In this document: one piece after another, positions 1-8,465 of the stretch
Layout of the letters: the number at the start of each line of letters is the position of its first letter
Position numbering within the stretch: the first letter of the stretch is position 1
Source of the DNA: G963677445 sp963678275
GTDB taxonomy: Bacteria; Bacteroidota; Ignavibacteria; Ignavibacteriales; Melioribacteraceae
DNA length: 64,000 nucleotides
Assembly: GCA_963678275.1 (NCBI GenBank)
Contig: OY782765.1
Coordinates: 2,418,001 to 2,482,000 of the forward strand
Reading direction: 5' to 3'
Notes under the pieces: generated by a model
Seen by the model: the letters and a program-made list of their open reading frames with translations, nothing else
What the model was told of the DNA's origin: nothing
Database searches by the model: none
Made by a program: the position numbers and the translations under genes

Positions 1-1682
1 GAATAAGTTTTACGAAGTTCGCCGCTTCCTGTCGCGACAATCATTTTTGAAGCGTCCGGGCTGCCGCTTACTGTCGCGCTTGCTCCCAGGGTAAGATTAT
101 TGGCTCCAAGTGTAACGAGACCATCTGAAAGTGTAATTCTGTCGGTAATTGAGGCAGAATTGGAGAGAGTGACACCAGCAGAATTATTTATGGTTACAAA
201 CGCGAATTCAGTCGCTGTATTTCCGCCGATATCCTGAGCTGAAGAGCCATTAAATTCTATATCTCTTGAATTAGCGTTAAAGGTATTATCATTGTCAAAA
301 TTACCGCCAACATTAATATCGCCGCCCGCGGCGTCTGAAAGTGTCAGGGTGCCGGCTATATTACAATTGCCTCCAATAGTAAATGATTCGGTCATAGATC
401 CCATTGAAAGTGTTGAACCTGATTCAATTGTCAGGTTGCCTGTCATTGTGCGGGCAACACCGGGAGCTGTTCCGGCAAGGTTCAGAGTTGTGGAATTGAC
501 AACTTCAACATGAACCGGAGAAGTGGTATTCCATTCATTTGATCGGCCATAACTTCCACCGCTGGAATATTTAAGAATTGAAGAGCCGCCATATGTCGGT
601 GGGTGATTATTAGCCACATAAGCGCCTGAATTGATAACCATAGTGCCTCCGACAGTGGAACCGGTTCCAAAATCAAGACCGCCATTCATATTAACATTAT
701 TAAAGGTTATCGTACCTGAAATTGTGCCGTCACCTTCAAAAGTGAAAGTGCTTGAACTTGCTGTAAATGTGCCGCCGCTGTTAGTGACCGTGCCGCCATC
801 AACAACTGTTATTGTGTTGCTTCCGCAATCAAAGGATTTGCCGGAGTTAACGGTCAGTGATTTCAAATTTATTGAGCCATCGAGCGCGACAGTATGTCCT
901 ATTTCAACAAGTGAATACTGATTTGACGCGGGCACATTGCCTCCTGCCCAAGTCGCGCCGGAATTCCAGTCGCCATCACCGGCTGTTGTCCAGGCCGATT
1001 CAACGGTGTAAGAATAATTCACTTCAGTATTGTTATCATAATTAATTGTATAAAGATCAGCGTCCGAATGGGAAATTGTAAGGCCGCTTCCTGAAGTAAA
1101 GGCATAATATACAACAGTAGTGCCGGCCTGGTTTGAAGAAGCGGGAATTGTCGCGGTATATGATGTTCCGCTGCCCGCCATCTCGGTAATAGTCGAAGAT
1201 GACCAGTTATCGGTAGTATATCTGATGTATGCCGCGTCACCGGTGCCGAAGTCGTCATTAATTGTTACAGTTACCGTAATGCTCTGACCCGGGTAGACAG
1301 TAGCCGCCGATCTTTCAACATTTGTAATAGACCTGAAAGGTGCTGTCGACTTGAAAATTACACAGGTATTATCGCTATTCCACTTATAGGCATAATAATC
1401 GTTCTGCACATAATCTGATACTGAGCAGTTATCAGCGCTTGTATTCAGATTTGTATATTTTGTGCCTATTGTCATAGCGGTCGCGTTACCCCACCAGCTT
1501 CCGTCATAAAACTTAAAGCTTGATGACGCGTTAGTATTCTGGAATGTAAAAACCCATGTACTTCCCAGGCTTGCTGACATCGCGGATTGGGCCCAGCCAT
1601 TAAATTCACCCCTGACATCTTCCCCGTAGGTTAGAGATGCCAGAAACACAAAAGACAAAACAAAGAGTACTAACTTTCTCAC
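1..1682 (-). CDS. Secreted beta-rich surface protein, 5' part (runs off the window)
   Basis: The reading frame stays open from a GTG at 1680-1682 to the window edge (about 560 codons). The GTG is preceded at good spacing by GGAGG (1687-1691). The first ~20 residues (VRKLVLFVLSFVFLASLTYG) form a Sec signal peptide. Residues ~22-110 begin GEFNGW and resemble a small starch-binding/glycogen-binding-like beta domain. A second beta domain follows with repeated TYT and YYAF strands. From about residue 230 on (WNSGATW, then many S/T/N/G-rich short strands such as GGTVTNSGGTF) the protein looks like a parallel beta-helix or passenger of the autotransporter/adhesin kind. Secretion and a surface or extracellular site are inferred. 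The C-terminus, where a type IX sorting signal would be expected, lies outside the window. No enzymatic motif was recognised. Confidence 0.8.
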   Translation of the reverse strand, partial: MRKLVLFVLSFVFLASLTYGEDVRGEFNGWAQSAMSASLGSTWVFTFQNTNASSSFKFYDGSWWGNATAMTIGTKYTNLNTSADNCSVSDYVQNDYYAYKWNSDNTCVIFKSTAPFRSITNVERSAATVYPGQSITVTVTINDDFGTGDAAYIRYTTDNWSSSTITEMAGSGTSYTATIPASSNQAGTTVVYYAFTSGSGLTISHSDADLYTINYDNNTEVNYSYTVESAWTTAGDGDWNSGATWAGGNVPASNQYSLVEIGHTVALDGSINLKSLTVNSGKSFDCGSNTITVVDGGTVTNSGGTFTASSSTFTFEGDGTISGTITFNNVNMNGGLDFGTGSTVGGTMVINSGAYVANNHPPTYGGSSILKYSSGGSYGRSNEWNTTSPVHVEVVNSTTLNLAGTAPGVARTMTGNLTIESGSTLSMGSMTESFTIGGNCNIAGTLTLSDAAGGDINVGGNFDNDNTFNANSRDIEFNGSSAQDIGGNTATEFAFVTINNSAGVTLSNSASITDRITLSDGLVTLGANNLTLGASATVSGSPDASKMIVATGSGELRKTY

Positions 1683-1952
1683 TTGACCTCCATAAAAATA
1701 TGAGTTTATATATATACTTATAATTTTATCCATCAGATTAGTTTTATATAGCTGTAATATTAGCCGATAATTTCTTTAAAAAGTTTCCTTTCCACCTTGA
1801 ATAGCCAAATTTAGTTCCATATTAACACCAGTTCATCCTTTCTACATATATCTTATAAAAGTTAGTAATTTTGGCAAGTTAAATGCAAATTAATTATTTT
1901 ATAATTTAACAGGAAAAATGTTACTGTAATGCAAATCACATGCTTTTTTTAA

Positions 1953-2273
1953 TCAGGCAGGGTCCCAAAAATATTTTTTCATAAGAACCGCGTTGTTCTC
2001 ATCAAATTCAACTCCTTCGGATTCAAGGAGTTCTTTCATTATTTCACCGCTTCCGAAATGATTTCTGCCGGTCAGTTCTCCTCTCCTGTTTACAACCCGG
2101 TGACAGGGCAGCCCGGTATCTTTTGCTCCATTCAGGGCCCACCCTACAGTCCGCGCTGCGGCGCCGGTTCCGCATACTTTCGCTATAGCGCCATAGGTAG
2201 TAACCCTGCCATAAGGTATTTTTGCCACCACCTCATAAACTTTATCAAAAAAGTCTTTATTTTCAGACATCAT
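1953..2273 (-). CDS. MGMT-family methylated-DNA--cysteine methyltransferase-like protein
   Basis: Small single-domain protein of ~106 residues covering only the DNA-binding/active-site half of O6-alkylguanine-DNA alkyltransferases. Motifs in order are IPYGRVTTYGAIA (winged-helix part), AARTVGWAL, and GLPCHRVVNRRGEL, which keeps the acceptor cysteine in PCHRV. Alkyltransferase-like (ATL) proteins of the same length usually replace that Cys (often PWHRV), so this one may be catalytically competent. It lacks the N-terminal domain of Ada/Ogt. It starts at one of two adjacent ATGs (2273 or 2270) that overlap the stop of the upstream cyclic-nucleotide-binding gene, so the two are translationally coupled. 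The expected role is repair of, or signalling from, O6-alkylguanine. Confidence 0.85.
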   Translation of the reverse strand: MMSENKDFFDKVYEVVAKIPYGRVTTYGAIAKVCGTGAAARTVGWALNGAKDTGLPCHRVVNRRGELTGRNHFGSGEIMKELLESEGVEFDENNAVLMKKYFWDPA

Positions 2274-2631
2274 CAAATTCTATAAAAGCGCCGGTTTTCG
2301 CGGCCACATTCCAGTAATCCTCTGTAGTGTTTTTCAACCTTTCCGCCAGCCCTTTTATAACATCGCGGGTTAAAACGGGATATTCTTTAATAAGTGTCGG
2401 AAGATCGGCTTTAACACAAATAATATCCGAATCTTCGAGAGCTTTAATAGTAGCTGTCCTGGGCTGATTAAGAATAATACTCATCTCACCCACCACTGTT
2501 CCGACTTCACTGAATTCGGCAATTTTAAGGTCTCCCTTATAGATACCGACACTACCCCTCATCAGCACAAAAATTTCTTTTTTTTCACTTCCTTCCTGCG
2601 CTATTATCTCCCCGGCAGCATAAATAGCCAT
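2263..2631 (-). CDS. Cyclic nucleotide-binding domain protein (stand-alone)
   Basis: About 122 residues forming one cNMP-binding (CAP_ED) fold: IYAAGEIIAQEGSEKKEIFVLMRGSVGIYK, GEMSIILNQPRTATIKAL (phosphate-binding cassette with the Arg of PRTA) and an acidic, helical tail. There is no HTH, kinase or channel domain. An in-frame start seven codons further upstream is possible, but ATG 2631 has a clear AGGAG six to seven bases ahead and starts just after the prfB stop (TAG, 2639-2641), so it is preferred. The gene sits between prfB and the MGMT-family gene with almost no spacing and is co-transcribed with them. The ligand (cAMP, c-di-GMP or none) cannot be told from the sequence. Confidence 0.85.
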   Translation of the reverse strand: MAIYAAGEIIAQEGSEKKEIFVLMRGSVGIYKGDLKIAEFSEVGTVVGEMSIILNQPRTATIKALEDSDIICVKADLPTLIKEYPVLTRDVIKGLAERLKNTTEDYWNVAAKTGAFIEFDDV

Positions 2632-2638
2632 AATTCTC

Positions 2639-3740
2639 CTAATTTTGGGCAAATTTCAGCAAATATGAACGAATAAACTCATTTATATTCCCATCCATTA
2701 CCCCTTGTGTATCGGAGGTTTCGGTGTTTGTCCTGTGATCTTTAACCATATTATAAGGATGGAAAACGTAAGAGCGGATCTGGCTGCCCCATTCTATTTT
2801 CATTTTATTCTTTTCAATTTCGTCCAGCTCGGCTTCCTGTTTCTCAAGTTCCAACTGATAAAGTTTTGCCTTAAGCATTTTCATCGCGTTTGTCTTGTTT
2901 TGAAGCTGGGATCGTTCCGACTGACAAGCCGCGACCGTACCAGTGGGTTCATGTGTTATCCGGACAGCGGTTTCAACTTTATTCACATTCTGCCCCCCTT
3001 TTCCACCTGAACGAAAAGTATCGATTCTAAGGTCGGCAGGATTAACTTCTATTTCAATTGAATCATCAATTTCAGGAATTACAAAAACCGAAGCGAAGGA
3101 AGTGTGCCTTCTTTTATTGGAATCAAAAGGAGAAATTCTTACGAGTCTGTGAACTCCGTTCTCTGCTTTCAGGTATCCAAAAGCAAATTGACCGGTAATT
3201 TCAAAGGTAACACTTTTTATTCCGGCGCCTTCACCTTCAAGCATATCCATAACAGCGATTTTATACCCATTGGTTTCAGCCCACCGGTTATACATCCTCA
3301 TTAACATCAGGGCCCAGTCCTGGGCTTCAGTTCCCCCCGCGCCGCTATGTATAGTCAGCAGACAGTTCCTGGCGTCATCCCTGCCGCTGAGCATTGATTT
3401 AAGCTCAGCTTCCTCTATATTTTTTTCGAGCGTGGCAAGTTGTTCCAAAATGTCAGATTCGAGTGATTCATCCTCCTCCATCTGAGCAAGCTCAATATAT
3501 TCCTCAGCGCCTTCACATTCCTCCATCAGACCGGACCAAAGATCGACCCATTCCTGCAATGCTTTTGATTTCTGGAGTATTTTCTGGGCATTTTTCTGAT
3601 CATCCCAAAAACCAGGTTCTTCGCTCAATTTGCCAAGTTCGAGAATCTTTTCTTTTTTCTCATCTACTTTAAAGATAACCTCGTAATTTCTCGATGCTGT
3701 CTTTAAAGCCCTTAAGCGTTTTCACCTGTTCTTCGAACAT
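2639..3740 (-). CDS. prfB: Peptide chain release factor 2 (with +1 programmed frameshift)
   Basis: RF2 terminates translation at UGA/UAA. The long frame (3670-2639) carries the SPF codon-recognition tripeptide (RISPFDSNKRRHTS) and the peptidyl-tRNA hydrolysis motif GGQ (RSGGKGGQNVNK). The true start is ATG 3738-3740 in another frame, preceded by AAGGAG. It encodes MFEEQVKTLKGFKDSIEKLR-GYL and then hits TAA at 3671-3669. A +1 shift on CTT continues as KVDEKKEKILELGK and joins the long frame. The full product is about 366 residues, the normal RF2 length. The ORF ends seven bases before the cNMP-binding gene. Autoregulation by the frameshift is the family rule; the UAA stop here is unusual. Confidence 0.95.
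3669..3684 (-). promoter_or_regulatory. prfB +1 programmed frameshift site (CTT TAA)
   Basis: Read on the minus strand: CGA GGT TAT CTT TAA A. The slippery CTT, an in-frame stop and an upstream purine-rich SD-like GAGG at the canonical distance match the RF2 recoding signal, whose usual form is AGGGGG TAT CTT TGA C. The stop here is TAA instead of TGA, and the SD-like element is weaker than consensus. Confidence 0.9.
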
Positions 3741-3804
3741 AAAATCAACTCCTTGTTATATCAAAACATCAAATTATAAACAGGCAAAGATAAGAAAAAA
3801 AGTA

Positions 3805-4122
3805 TCAATTGTCAGTTTCTATTTCCATCAGCAATAATGCCGCCGCGAGAGTTTTACCCTGGGCGTCATGTTTAAGTGAAACTGTTCCTCCGCCGCCCAG
3901 GGTATTGTGAAGCATAAAATTCAGGGCTTTGAGATTTGGCAGTTCATATCTTTCGACTTCACCCCGACAAATGCCTTCAAAATATTTTTTAACTTTGTCG
4001 GTTGTAAGTTTTTTCCTGATAAGTTCGTATCCTTTCTGATCATAAGCGATTATGCCTATATTGGCCGCGTCGCCTTTGTCACCGCTTCTGCCATGAGCAA
4101 TATCTGATAACTTTATTTTCAT
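3805..4122 (-). CDS. AtuA-associated C-terminal domain protein
   Basis: 105 residues beginning MKIKLSDIAHGRSGDKGDAANIG, the conserved opening of the small domain found fused to the C-terminus of, or encoded next to, AtuA-family proteins. The GRSGDKGDAANIGI segment and the LHNTLGGGGTVSLKHD segment are the family's conserved blocks. The start overlaps the stop of the large AtuA gene by four bases (ATGA), so the two products are probably made together and act as one enzyme. The family is linked to acyclic terpene or branched acyl-CoA catabolism. The exact reaction is not established, and no substrate is suggested by the other neighbours. Confidence 0.85.
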   Translation of the reverse strand: MKIKLSDIAHGRSGDKGDAANIGIIAYDQKGYELIRKKLTTDKVKKYFEGICRGEVERYELPNLKALNFMLHNTLGGGGTVSLKHDAQGKTLAAALLLMEIETDN

Positions 4123-5489
4123 TTTGCCTCCACAATTTTTACTTCAGGAGTTACAAGAGTTTTTGGTATTAACGCGGGCCAGTAGGCTACAACTTCGCTT
4201 GGCCGGGGGCGGCCTCCCGCAAATCCTGTTACGGAAGGGGGACCTGTAAGAATAAGAGGAGCAATTTCTTTGCCGAATCTTTCAACTGAAGCTTTGTCAT
4301 GAGACCTGACAGCAATTCTCAGTACAACCTCATTAACCATATCCTCCGGAATTTTATGACTTAAAGGACCATGGCAGGCATCATAACCCACAAACTCTGT
4401 GCGTATTTCATCAAAGTTCAGGCCCAGTTTTTCCATTCTCTTTCTCAGAATTTTATCGGCAGCCCGGGCTTTTTTCAGCGCTTCCGGTCGTGAATAAGTC
4501 AGGTTTCCAATTGCCGACCATCCATCGCTATACGCGCATGAAACCTTATATGAATCTGTATACTCTTTCCCCTTTATTCCGCTGACCTTTACCCTCTCTT
4601 TACCATCCTCCGAAAGTTGAATCGAAGTAAAATCGGCAACACAGTCGGGAGTAATGTAATTAACCGGGTCGGCGATTTCATAAAGGAGCTGCTCGCTAAC
4701 TGTTTCAATACTTACTTTTCCTCCTGTCCCTGAATGTTTGGTCACTATAAATGAGCCGTCGGGGAATGCTTCAACAATCGGGAAACCTATATCATCAAGG
4801 TCTTCAACCGATTCCCAGTCGGCCAGCAGATTTCCTCCCGAGGCCTGCCCGCCGCATTCAAGAATGTGTCCGGCCACCGTTCCTGCCGACATCAGATCAA
4901 ACTGGTCCTCTTTCCAGCCGAATTCATATATCATGGGCGCGAGCGTAAGGCCCGTATCTGTGGTTCTGCCGGTGATAACAACATCCGCTCCTTTTTCAAG
5001 CGCCTCAACAATAGGGAAAGCGCCGAAATAAACATTGGCTGCGAGAAGTTCATTTTTAAAATTATCAATTTTTTCACCTGTTTCCATATTGTTCAGGTGA
5101 CATCCCGCGTTTATTATTCTATCTATATCTCTTGTAATATTATCACCAAGAACAACCGCGACTTTAATACCAGTTACTCCTGCTTCTTCAGAGGCTTTGA
5201 TAACCTCTCTCGCGCATGCTTCAGGATTAACCCCTCCGCCATTTGTAATTACCTTAATCCCTTTCTCTTTGCAGACCGGAAGAATTCGATTCATAAGAGG
5301 CGGAATATCGCGGGCATAACCAAGCTCAGGATTTTTATTCTTTTGTTTTTGTAAAATTGACATTGTAACTTCGGCGAGGTAATCCATCACCAGGTAATCG
5401 ACATCCCCTCTTGTAACCTGGTGATAAGGCGCGTCAATCAGATCGCCCCAGAATCCCTGCCCCGACGCTATCCTTATTTTTTCTTTCAT
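4119..5489 (-). CDS. AtuA family (DUF1446) acyclic terpene utilisation-like protein
   Basis: 456 residues. The N-terminus IRIASGQGFWGDLIDAPYHQV, then DYLVMDYLAEVTMSIL, NGGGVNPEAC, VVITGRTTDTGL and the LECGGQASGGNL block are diagnostic of DUF1446/AtuA. In Pseudomonas the atu cluster degrades citronellol/geraniol-type acyclic terpenes, and the AtuA role there remains biochemically vague. No acyl-CoA carboxylase or other atu genes are seen here, so a broader role in branched-acid or hydroxyacid metabolism is equally possible. The start ATG follows GGAGA. The gene is in the minus-strand run between miaA (20 bases upstream) and its own C-terminal-domain gene. Confidence 0.88.
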   Translation of the reverse strand: MKEKIRIASGQGFWGDLIDAPYHQVTRGDVDYLVMDYLAEVTMSILQKQKNKNPELGYARDIPPLMNRILPVCKEKGIKVITNGGGVNPEACAREVIKASEEAGVTGIKVAVVLGDNITRDIDRIINAGCHLNNMETGEKIDNFKNELLAANVYFGAFPIVEALEKGADVVITGRTTDTGLTLAPMIYEFGWKEDQFDLMSAGTVAGHILECGGQASGGNLLADWESVEDLDDIGFPIVEAFPDGSFIVTKHSGTGGKVSIETVSEQLLYEIADPVNYITPDCVADFTSIQLSEDGKERVKVSGIKGKEYTDSYKVSCAYSDGWSAIGNLTYSRPEALKKARAADKILRKRMEKLGLNFDEIRTEFVGYDACHGPLSHKIPEDMVNEVVLRIAVRSHDKASVERFGKEIAPLILTGPPSVTGFAGGRPRPSEVVAYWPALIPKTLVTPEVKIVEAK

Positions 5490-5508
5490 TCTTTCTCCGC
5501 GGCTAATT

Positions 5509-6429
5509 TCAGAAATACTCCGAAATTATTTCCTCCGCAAGCTTGTCGAAATCAGTCATTTGATCTACCTCTTTCCAAATGATTTTTTCATCTCTTCTGA
5601 ACCATGTCATCTGTCTTTTGGCAAATCTGCGCGTATTCCTTTTAATAAGTTCTACCGCCCTTTCCCGACTGATCTCACCTTCAAGAAAGGAAATAATCTC
5701 TTTATACCCAACAGTATTCAGGGAATTTAGTTCCTTTTTCCATCCTGAAGAAAGAATTGACTCAACTTCATTTATCAGCCCGGTTTCAATCATTTTGTCA
5801 ACTCTGTTTTCAATCAGCTTATAAAGAAGTTCACGCTCAATTGTCAGACCTATTTTGACAAAATTAATCTCTTTTTCCGGTTTGTGTTTTTCATGAAACC
5901 ATAAAATGGATTTTCCTGTGAGTTTGAATACTTCCAGCGCCCTCATCACTCTTTTCCAGTTTTGCGGAAGCATTTTTTCGGCTGCAGCCGGATCGCCTGC
6001 CTTTAATAATTCATATAAACCTTCATTCCCCTGGTTAGTCCTTATCTTATGCAGATATTCCCTGTATTCATTATCTGTATCCGCTTCATCAAAAATCCCC
6101 TCTGTAACAGCTTTAATATAAAGCCCCGATCCTCCGGCTATAATCGGCAACCGACCCTCCGGAAAGAGATTGTTCAAAACTTCCGACGATTCATTCTCAA
6201 AGCGGCTGACATTATAATCTTCATCAGGGTTAAGATGATCGATGAAGTGGTGCTTTGCTTTCCGCAGCTCTTCACGTGACGGCTTTGCTGTCCCGATATC
6301 CAGGTATCTGTAAAGCTGACGGCTGTCGGCCGAAATTATTTCCCCGCCGGTCCGGTTCGCTATTTTTATAGCCAGTTCTGTTTTACCTGTGCAGGTGGGG
6401 CCTGTAATTACTAACGCCCTTCTTTCCAT
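5509..6429 (-). CDS. miaA: tRNA dimethylallyltransferase
   Basis: MiaA transfers a dimethylallyl group from DMAPP to N6 of A37 in tRNAs reading UNN codons. The 306 residues start with the P-loop VITGPTCTGKTELA (about residues 7-20), followed by the family blocks EIISADSRQLYRYLDIGTAKPS, HHFIDHLNPDEDYNVSRF, PIIAGGSGLYIKAV and the late NTRRFAKRQMTWFRRD. The length is typical. It overlaps the end of pcm by 19 bases and precedes atuA by 20 bases, so it belongs to one transcription unit. The start ATG has a GGAAGG directly upstream. Confidence 0.96.
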   Translation of the reverse strand: MERRALVITGPTCTGKTELAIKIANRTGGEIISADSRQLYRYLDIGTAKPSREELRKAKHHFIDHLNPDEDYNVSRFENESSEVLNNLFPEGRLPIIAGGSGLYIKAVTEGIFDEADTDNEYREYLHKIRTNQGNEGLYELLKAGDPAAAEKMLPQNWKRVMRALEVFKLTGKSILWFHEKHKPEKEINFVKIGLTIERELLYKLIENRVDKMIETGLINEVESILSSGWKKELNSLNTVGYKEIISFLEGEISRERAVELIKRNTRRFAKRQMTWFRRDEKIIWKEVDQMTDFDKLAEEIISEYF

Positions 6430-7052
6430 CCTTCCCTTCCTATCAAAGGAACAAAAGCAAAACTGGGGACTTTCTCAATTTTATAATCTTCTTCTCCCTC
6501 CTTTGTTATTACATGCAGAATCTGGGACTTCTTATCCCCAACCGGAATGACCATTCTGCCATTAACGGCTATTTGCTTAAGAAGATTTTTCGGTACTGCG
6601 GGCCCACCCGCGGTAACAATTATACCTTCGTAAGGAGCATATTGCGACCAGCCGATTGTTCCGTCACCACATTTTGTCGCGGCTCTTATTCCAAGTTTGT
6701 CAAACAGCTTTTGTGTCCTTGAAAAAATTTCAAAATTCCTTTCAATGGTGTATACTTTTATCCCCATTTCGGCCAGTATAGCCGCCTGGAACCCTGAACC
6801 GGTGCCGATTTCAAGTACTTTATCACCCTGGCGAAGCCCGAGCGCCTGAGTCATATATGCCACGGTATAGGGCTGGGATATTGTCTGACCGTAACCTATG
6901 GGAAGGGCATTATCCTTATAGGAGTGAAGATGCATAGCTTCGGGGACAAAGAGGTGTCGTTCAACAACTGAAAATGCCCGCAGGACCTCCTGATCCTCAA
7001 TTCCCTTGCGTTTAAGCTTCTTTACCAGTTCTTCCCGTTCGTATTCGTACAT
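6411..7052 (-). CDS. pcm: Protein-L-isoaspartate O-methyltransferase
   Basis: Repairs damaged proteins by SAM-dependent methylation of isoaspartyl residues. The 213 residues carry the family landmarks FVPEAMHLHSYKDNALPIGYGQTISQPY and the SAM motif VLEIGTGSGFQAAILA, with EGIIVTAGGPAVPKNLLKQ later. Length and domain content are standard. It is the first gene of the minus-strand run (next comes miaA, overlapping by 19 bases). The start ATG is preceded by GCAGGTAA, an adequate ribosome site. The promoter probably lies in the ~90-base gap shared with the divergent UPF0316 gene. Confidence 0.95.
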   Translation of the reverse strand: MYEYEREELVKKLKRKGIEDQEVLRAFSVVERHLFVPEAMHLHSYKDNALPIGYGQTISQPYTVAYMTQALGLRQGDKVLEIGTGSGFQAAILAEMGIKVYTIERNFEIFSRTQKLFDKLGIRAATKCGDGTIGWSQYAPYEGIIVTAGGPAVPKNLLKQIAVNGRMVIPVGDKKSQILHVITKEGEEDYKIEKVPSFAFVPLIGREGWKEGR

Positions 7053-7145
7053 TTACCTGCAAATTTTTTCAAATAATCCTGTTAAAAATAGCATTTATTT
7101 TATTAAGTTTTCACCGAAAAATAAATTGATTAAGGAATTGATAAG

Positions 7146-7664
7146 ATGTTGGAAACACTCGCCGGCGCGCTTCTGATTATGATGCTGCGAATTACTGACG
7201 TAACAATAGGCACTTTCCGAATGATACTTGTGGTTCAGGGGAAAAAATATTATGCGGCTATGGCAGGTTTTTTTGAAGTTTTGATCTGGATTTTCGCTAT
7301 GCGTTATATAGTTGAAAATATGGATGATACTATCAATTTAATCGGGTACGCGGCGGGATTCGGACTCGGAAATATTCTTGGTATATCGCTCGAAGAAAAA
7401 ATTGCCCTCGGTTTTGTTCAGCTTAATGTTATCTCAAAACATTTTACCGACAAAATAGCGGAAACTCTGTGGAAATCGAAATATGGAGTTACAATATTAC
7501 CCGCTGAAGGAGTAACCGGCGGAATGTCTGTGCTGATAATGATCATTAAAAGAAGAAATATGAAAGCAGTCATCAAAATTATTGAATCTGTTGATCCCGA
7601 CTGTTTTATCACAGTTCAACATTCACGTCCCTACAGGGGATTTATTCATGGCTCGAGAAAATAA
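7146..7664 (+). CDS. UPF0316/DUF2179 membrane protein (YebE-like)
   Basis: 172 residues. The N-terminal half has three hydrophobic segments (about residues 5-25, 37-58 and 64-82) with the family block MLRITDVTIGTFRMILVVQGKK, and GYAAGFGLGNILGISLEEKIALG after the third. The C-terminal half (about residues 95-172) is the soluble DUF2179 domain, ending PDCFITVQHSRPYRGFIHG. A cytoplasmic-membrane location is clear; the function of this family is unknown. It is transcribed divergently from pcm and stands alone, with the tRNA genes ~75 bases downstream. Confidence 0.88.
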   Translation: MLETLAGALLIMMLRITDVTIGTFRMILVVQGKKYYAAMAGFFEVLIWIFAMRYIVENMDDTINLIGYAAGFGLGNILGISLEEKIALGFVQLNVISKHFTDKIAETLWKSKYGVTILPAEGVTGGMSVLIMIIKRRNMKAVIKIIESVDPDCFITVQHSRPYRGFIHGSRK

Positions 7665-7740
7665 TCATTTTTTTCTTGAATTATATTTTAATCAATATTA
7701 TATTAGTTGACCTGATTTAGATGTTCTTATCAGAATGAAT

Positions 7741-7813
<73 letters not shown>

Positions 7814-7814
7814 C

Positions 7815-7838
7815 AAAATCCACTCCGGTGGATTTTTT
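7815..7838 (+). terminator. Rho-independent terminator after tRNA-Gly
   Basis: AAATCCAC, loop TCCG, GTGGATTT, then a T run. It lies directly behind the tRNA, so the two tRNAs are probably separate transcripts or this is partial read-through. Confidence 0.8.
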
Positions 7839-7881
7839 CATATATAAACAAAATATTGTTTATATAGCAAAAGTTTTTTCT

Positions 7882-7955
<74 letters not shown>

Positions 7956-7960
7956 CTTTT

Positions 7961-7994
7961 ATAAAACCTCGCAAAGCGAGGTTTTATTATTTTA
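7961..7994 (+). terminator. Rho-independent terminator after tRNA-Cys
   Basis: Twelve-base stem ATAAAACCTCGC / GCGAGGTTTTAT with loop AAA, followed by TATTATTTT. Confidence 0.85.
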
Positions 7995-8020
7995 AAGCGA
8001 ATTCTGAGGGAGTATTTATT

Positions 8021-8200
8021 ATGTATTTCGCTTACGTTTTACTCAGCCTTAAAGATGGAAAACGTTACTACGGCTGCACTGAAAACCTCGACAGAAGAAT
8101 CAAAGATCACAACGCCGGCCTCGTTAAATCCACCAAAAACAGACGTCCTCTCAAGGTCATTTGCGGCAAAAGTTATTGTCAGTTCAATTTGTTGCGCTAA
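8021..8200 (+). pseudogene. Truncated GIY-YIG endonuclease-like gene
   Basis: Frame of 59 codons from ATG 8021 (GAGGGAG upstream) to TAA 8198-8200. The product starts MYFAYVLLSLKDGKRYYGCTENL and continues with DRRIKDHNAGLVKSTKNRRPLKVI, the N-terminal two thirds of small GIY-YIG (YhbQ/UPF0213-like) proteins. The second motif is intact (YYG, with the AYV strand). After residue ~47 the expected Y-x-E...A..RE segment with the catalytic Glu is missing and the sequence becomes unrelated (CGKSYCQFNLLR). It is therefore a 3'-truncated remnant, probably cut when the adjacent island arrived. Confidence 0.7.
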
Positions 8201-8465
8201 CGTTTACCACCCTATTTTTACCCTACTTTAAACTTGACAAAATTGAATTAATTTTATTATGTTTCACATTAGAAGATATACAGATGTTATTAGTATTTTA
8301 TTTAGAGGCTGAGTTTTTTTGGGCTATGTTAAAGGAAGGGTTATTTCTTCCGGATTTTATGTTTATGGGTTAAGTGCAAAAGTTAATTCTTTTTACGTAT
8401 AAGGATATATTTTTTTATAAAATAGAAGTTTTCGTTTATTAAAGAAAATTTTTCCCGGAGGAAAA
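8201..8465 (+). other. Leader region of the RHS gene
   Basis: AT-rich gap with no convincing gene. A TTGACA at 8234-8239 with TATTAT at 8255-8260 could be a promoter, but the 15-base spacer is short. A good ribosome site (CCCGGAGG) precedes the rhs ATG at 8466. Confidence 0.4.

Noticed and set aside
8161..8373. 70-residue plus-strand frame with hydrophobic stretches upstream of rhs
   Set aside because: Only a TTG start, it overlaps the GIY-YIG remnant, and there is no ribosome site or family.
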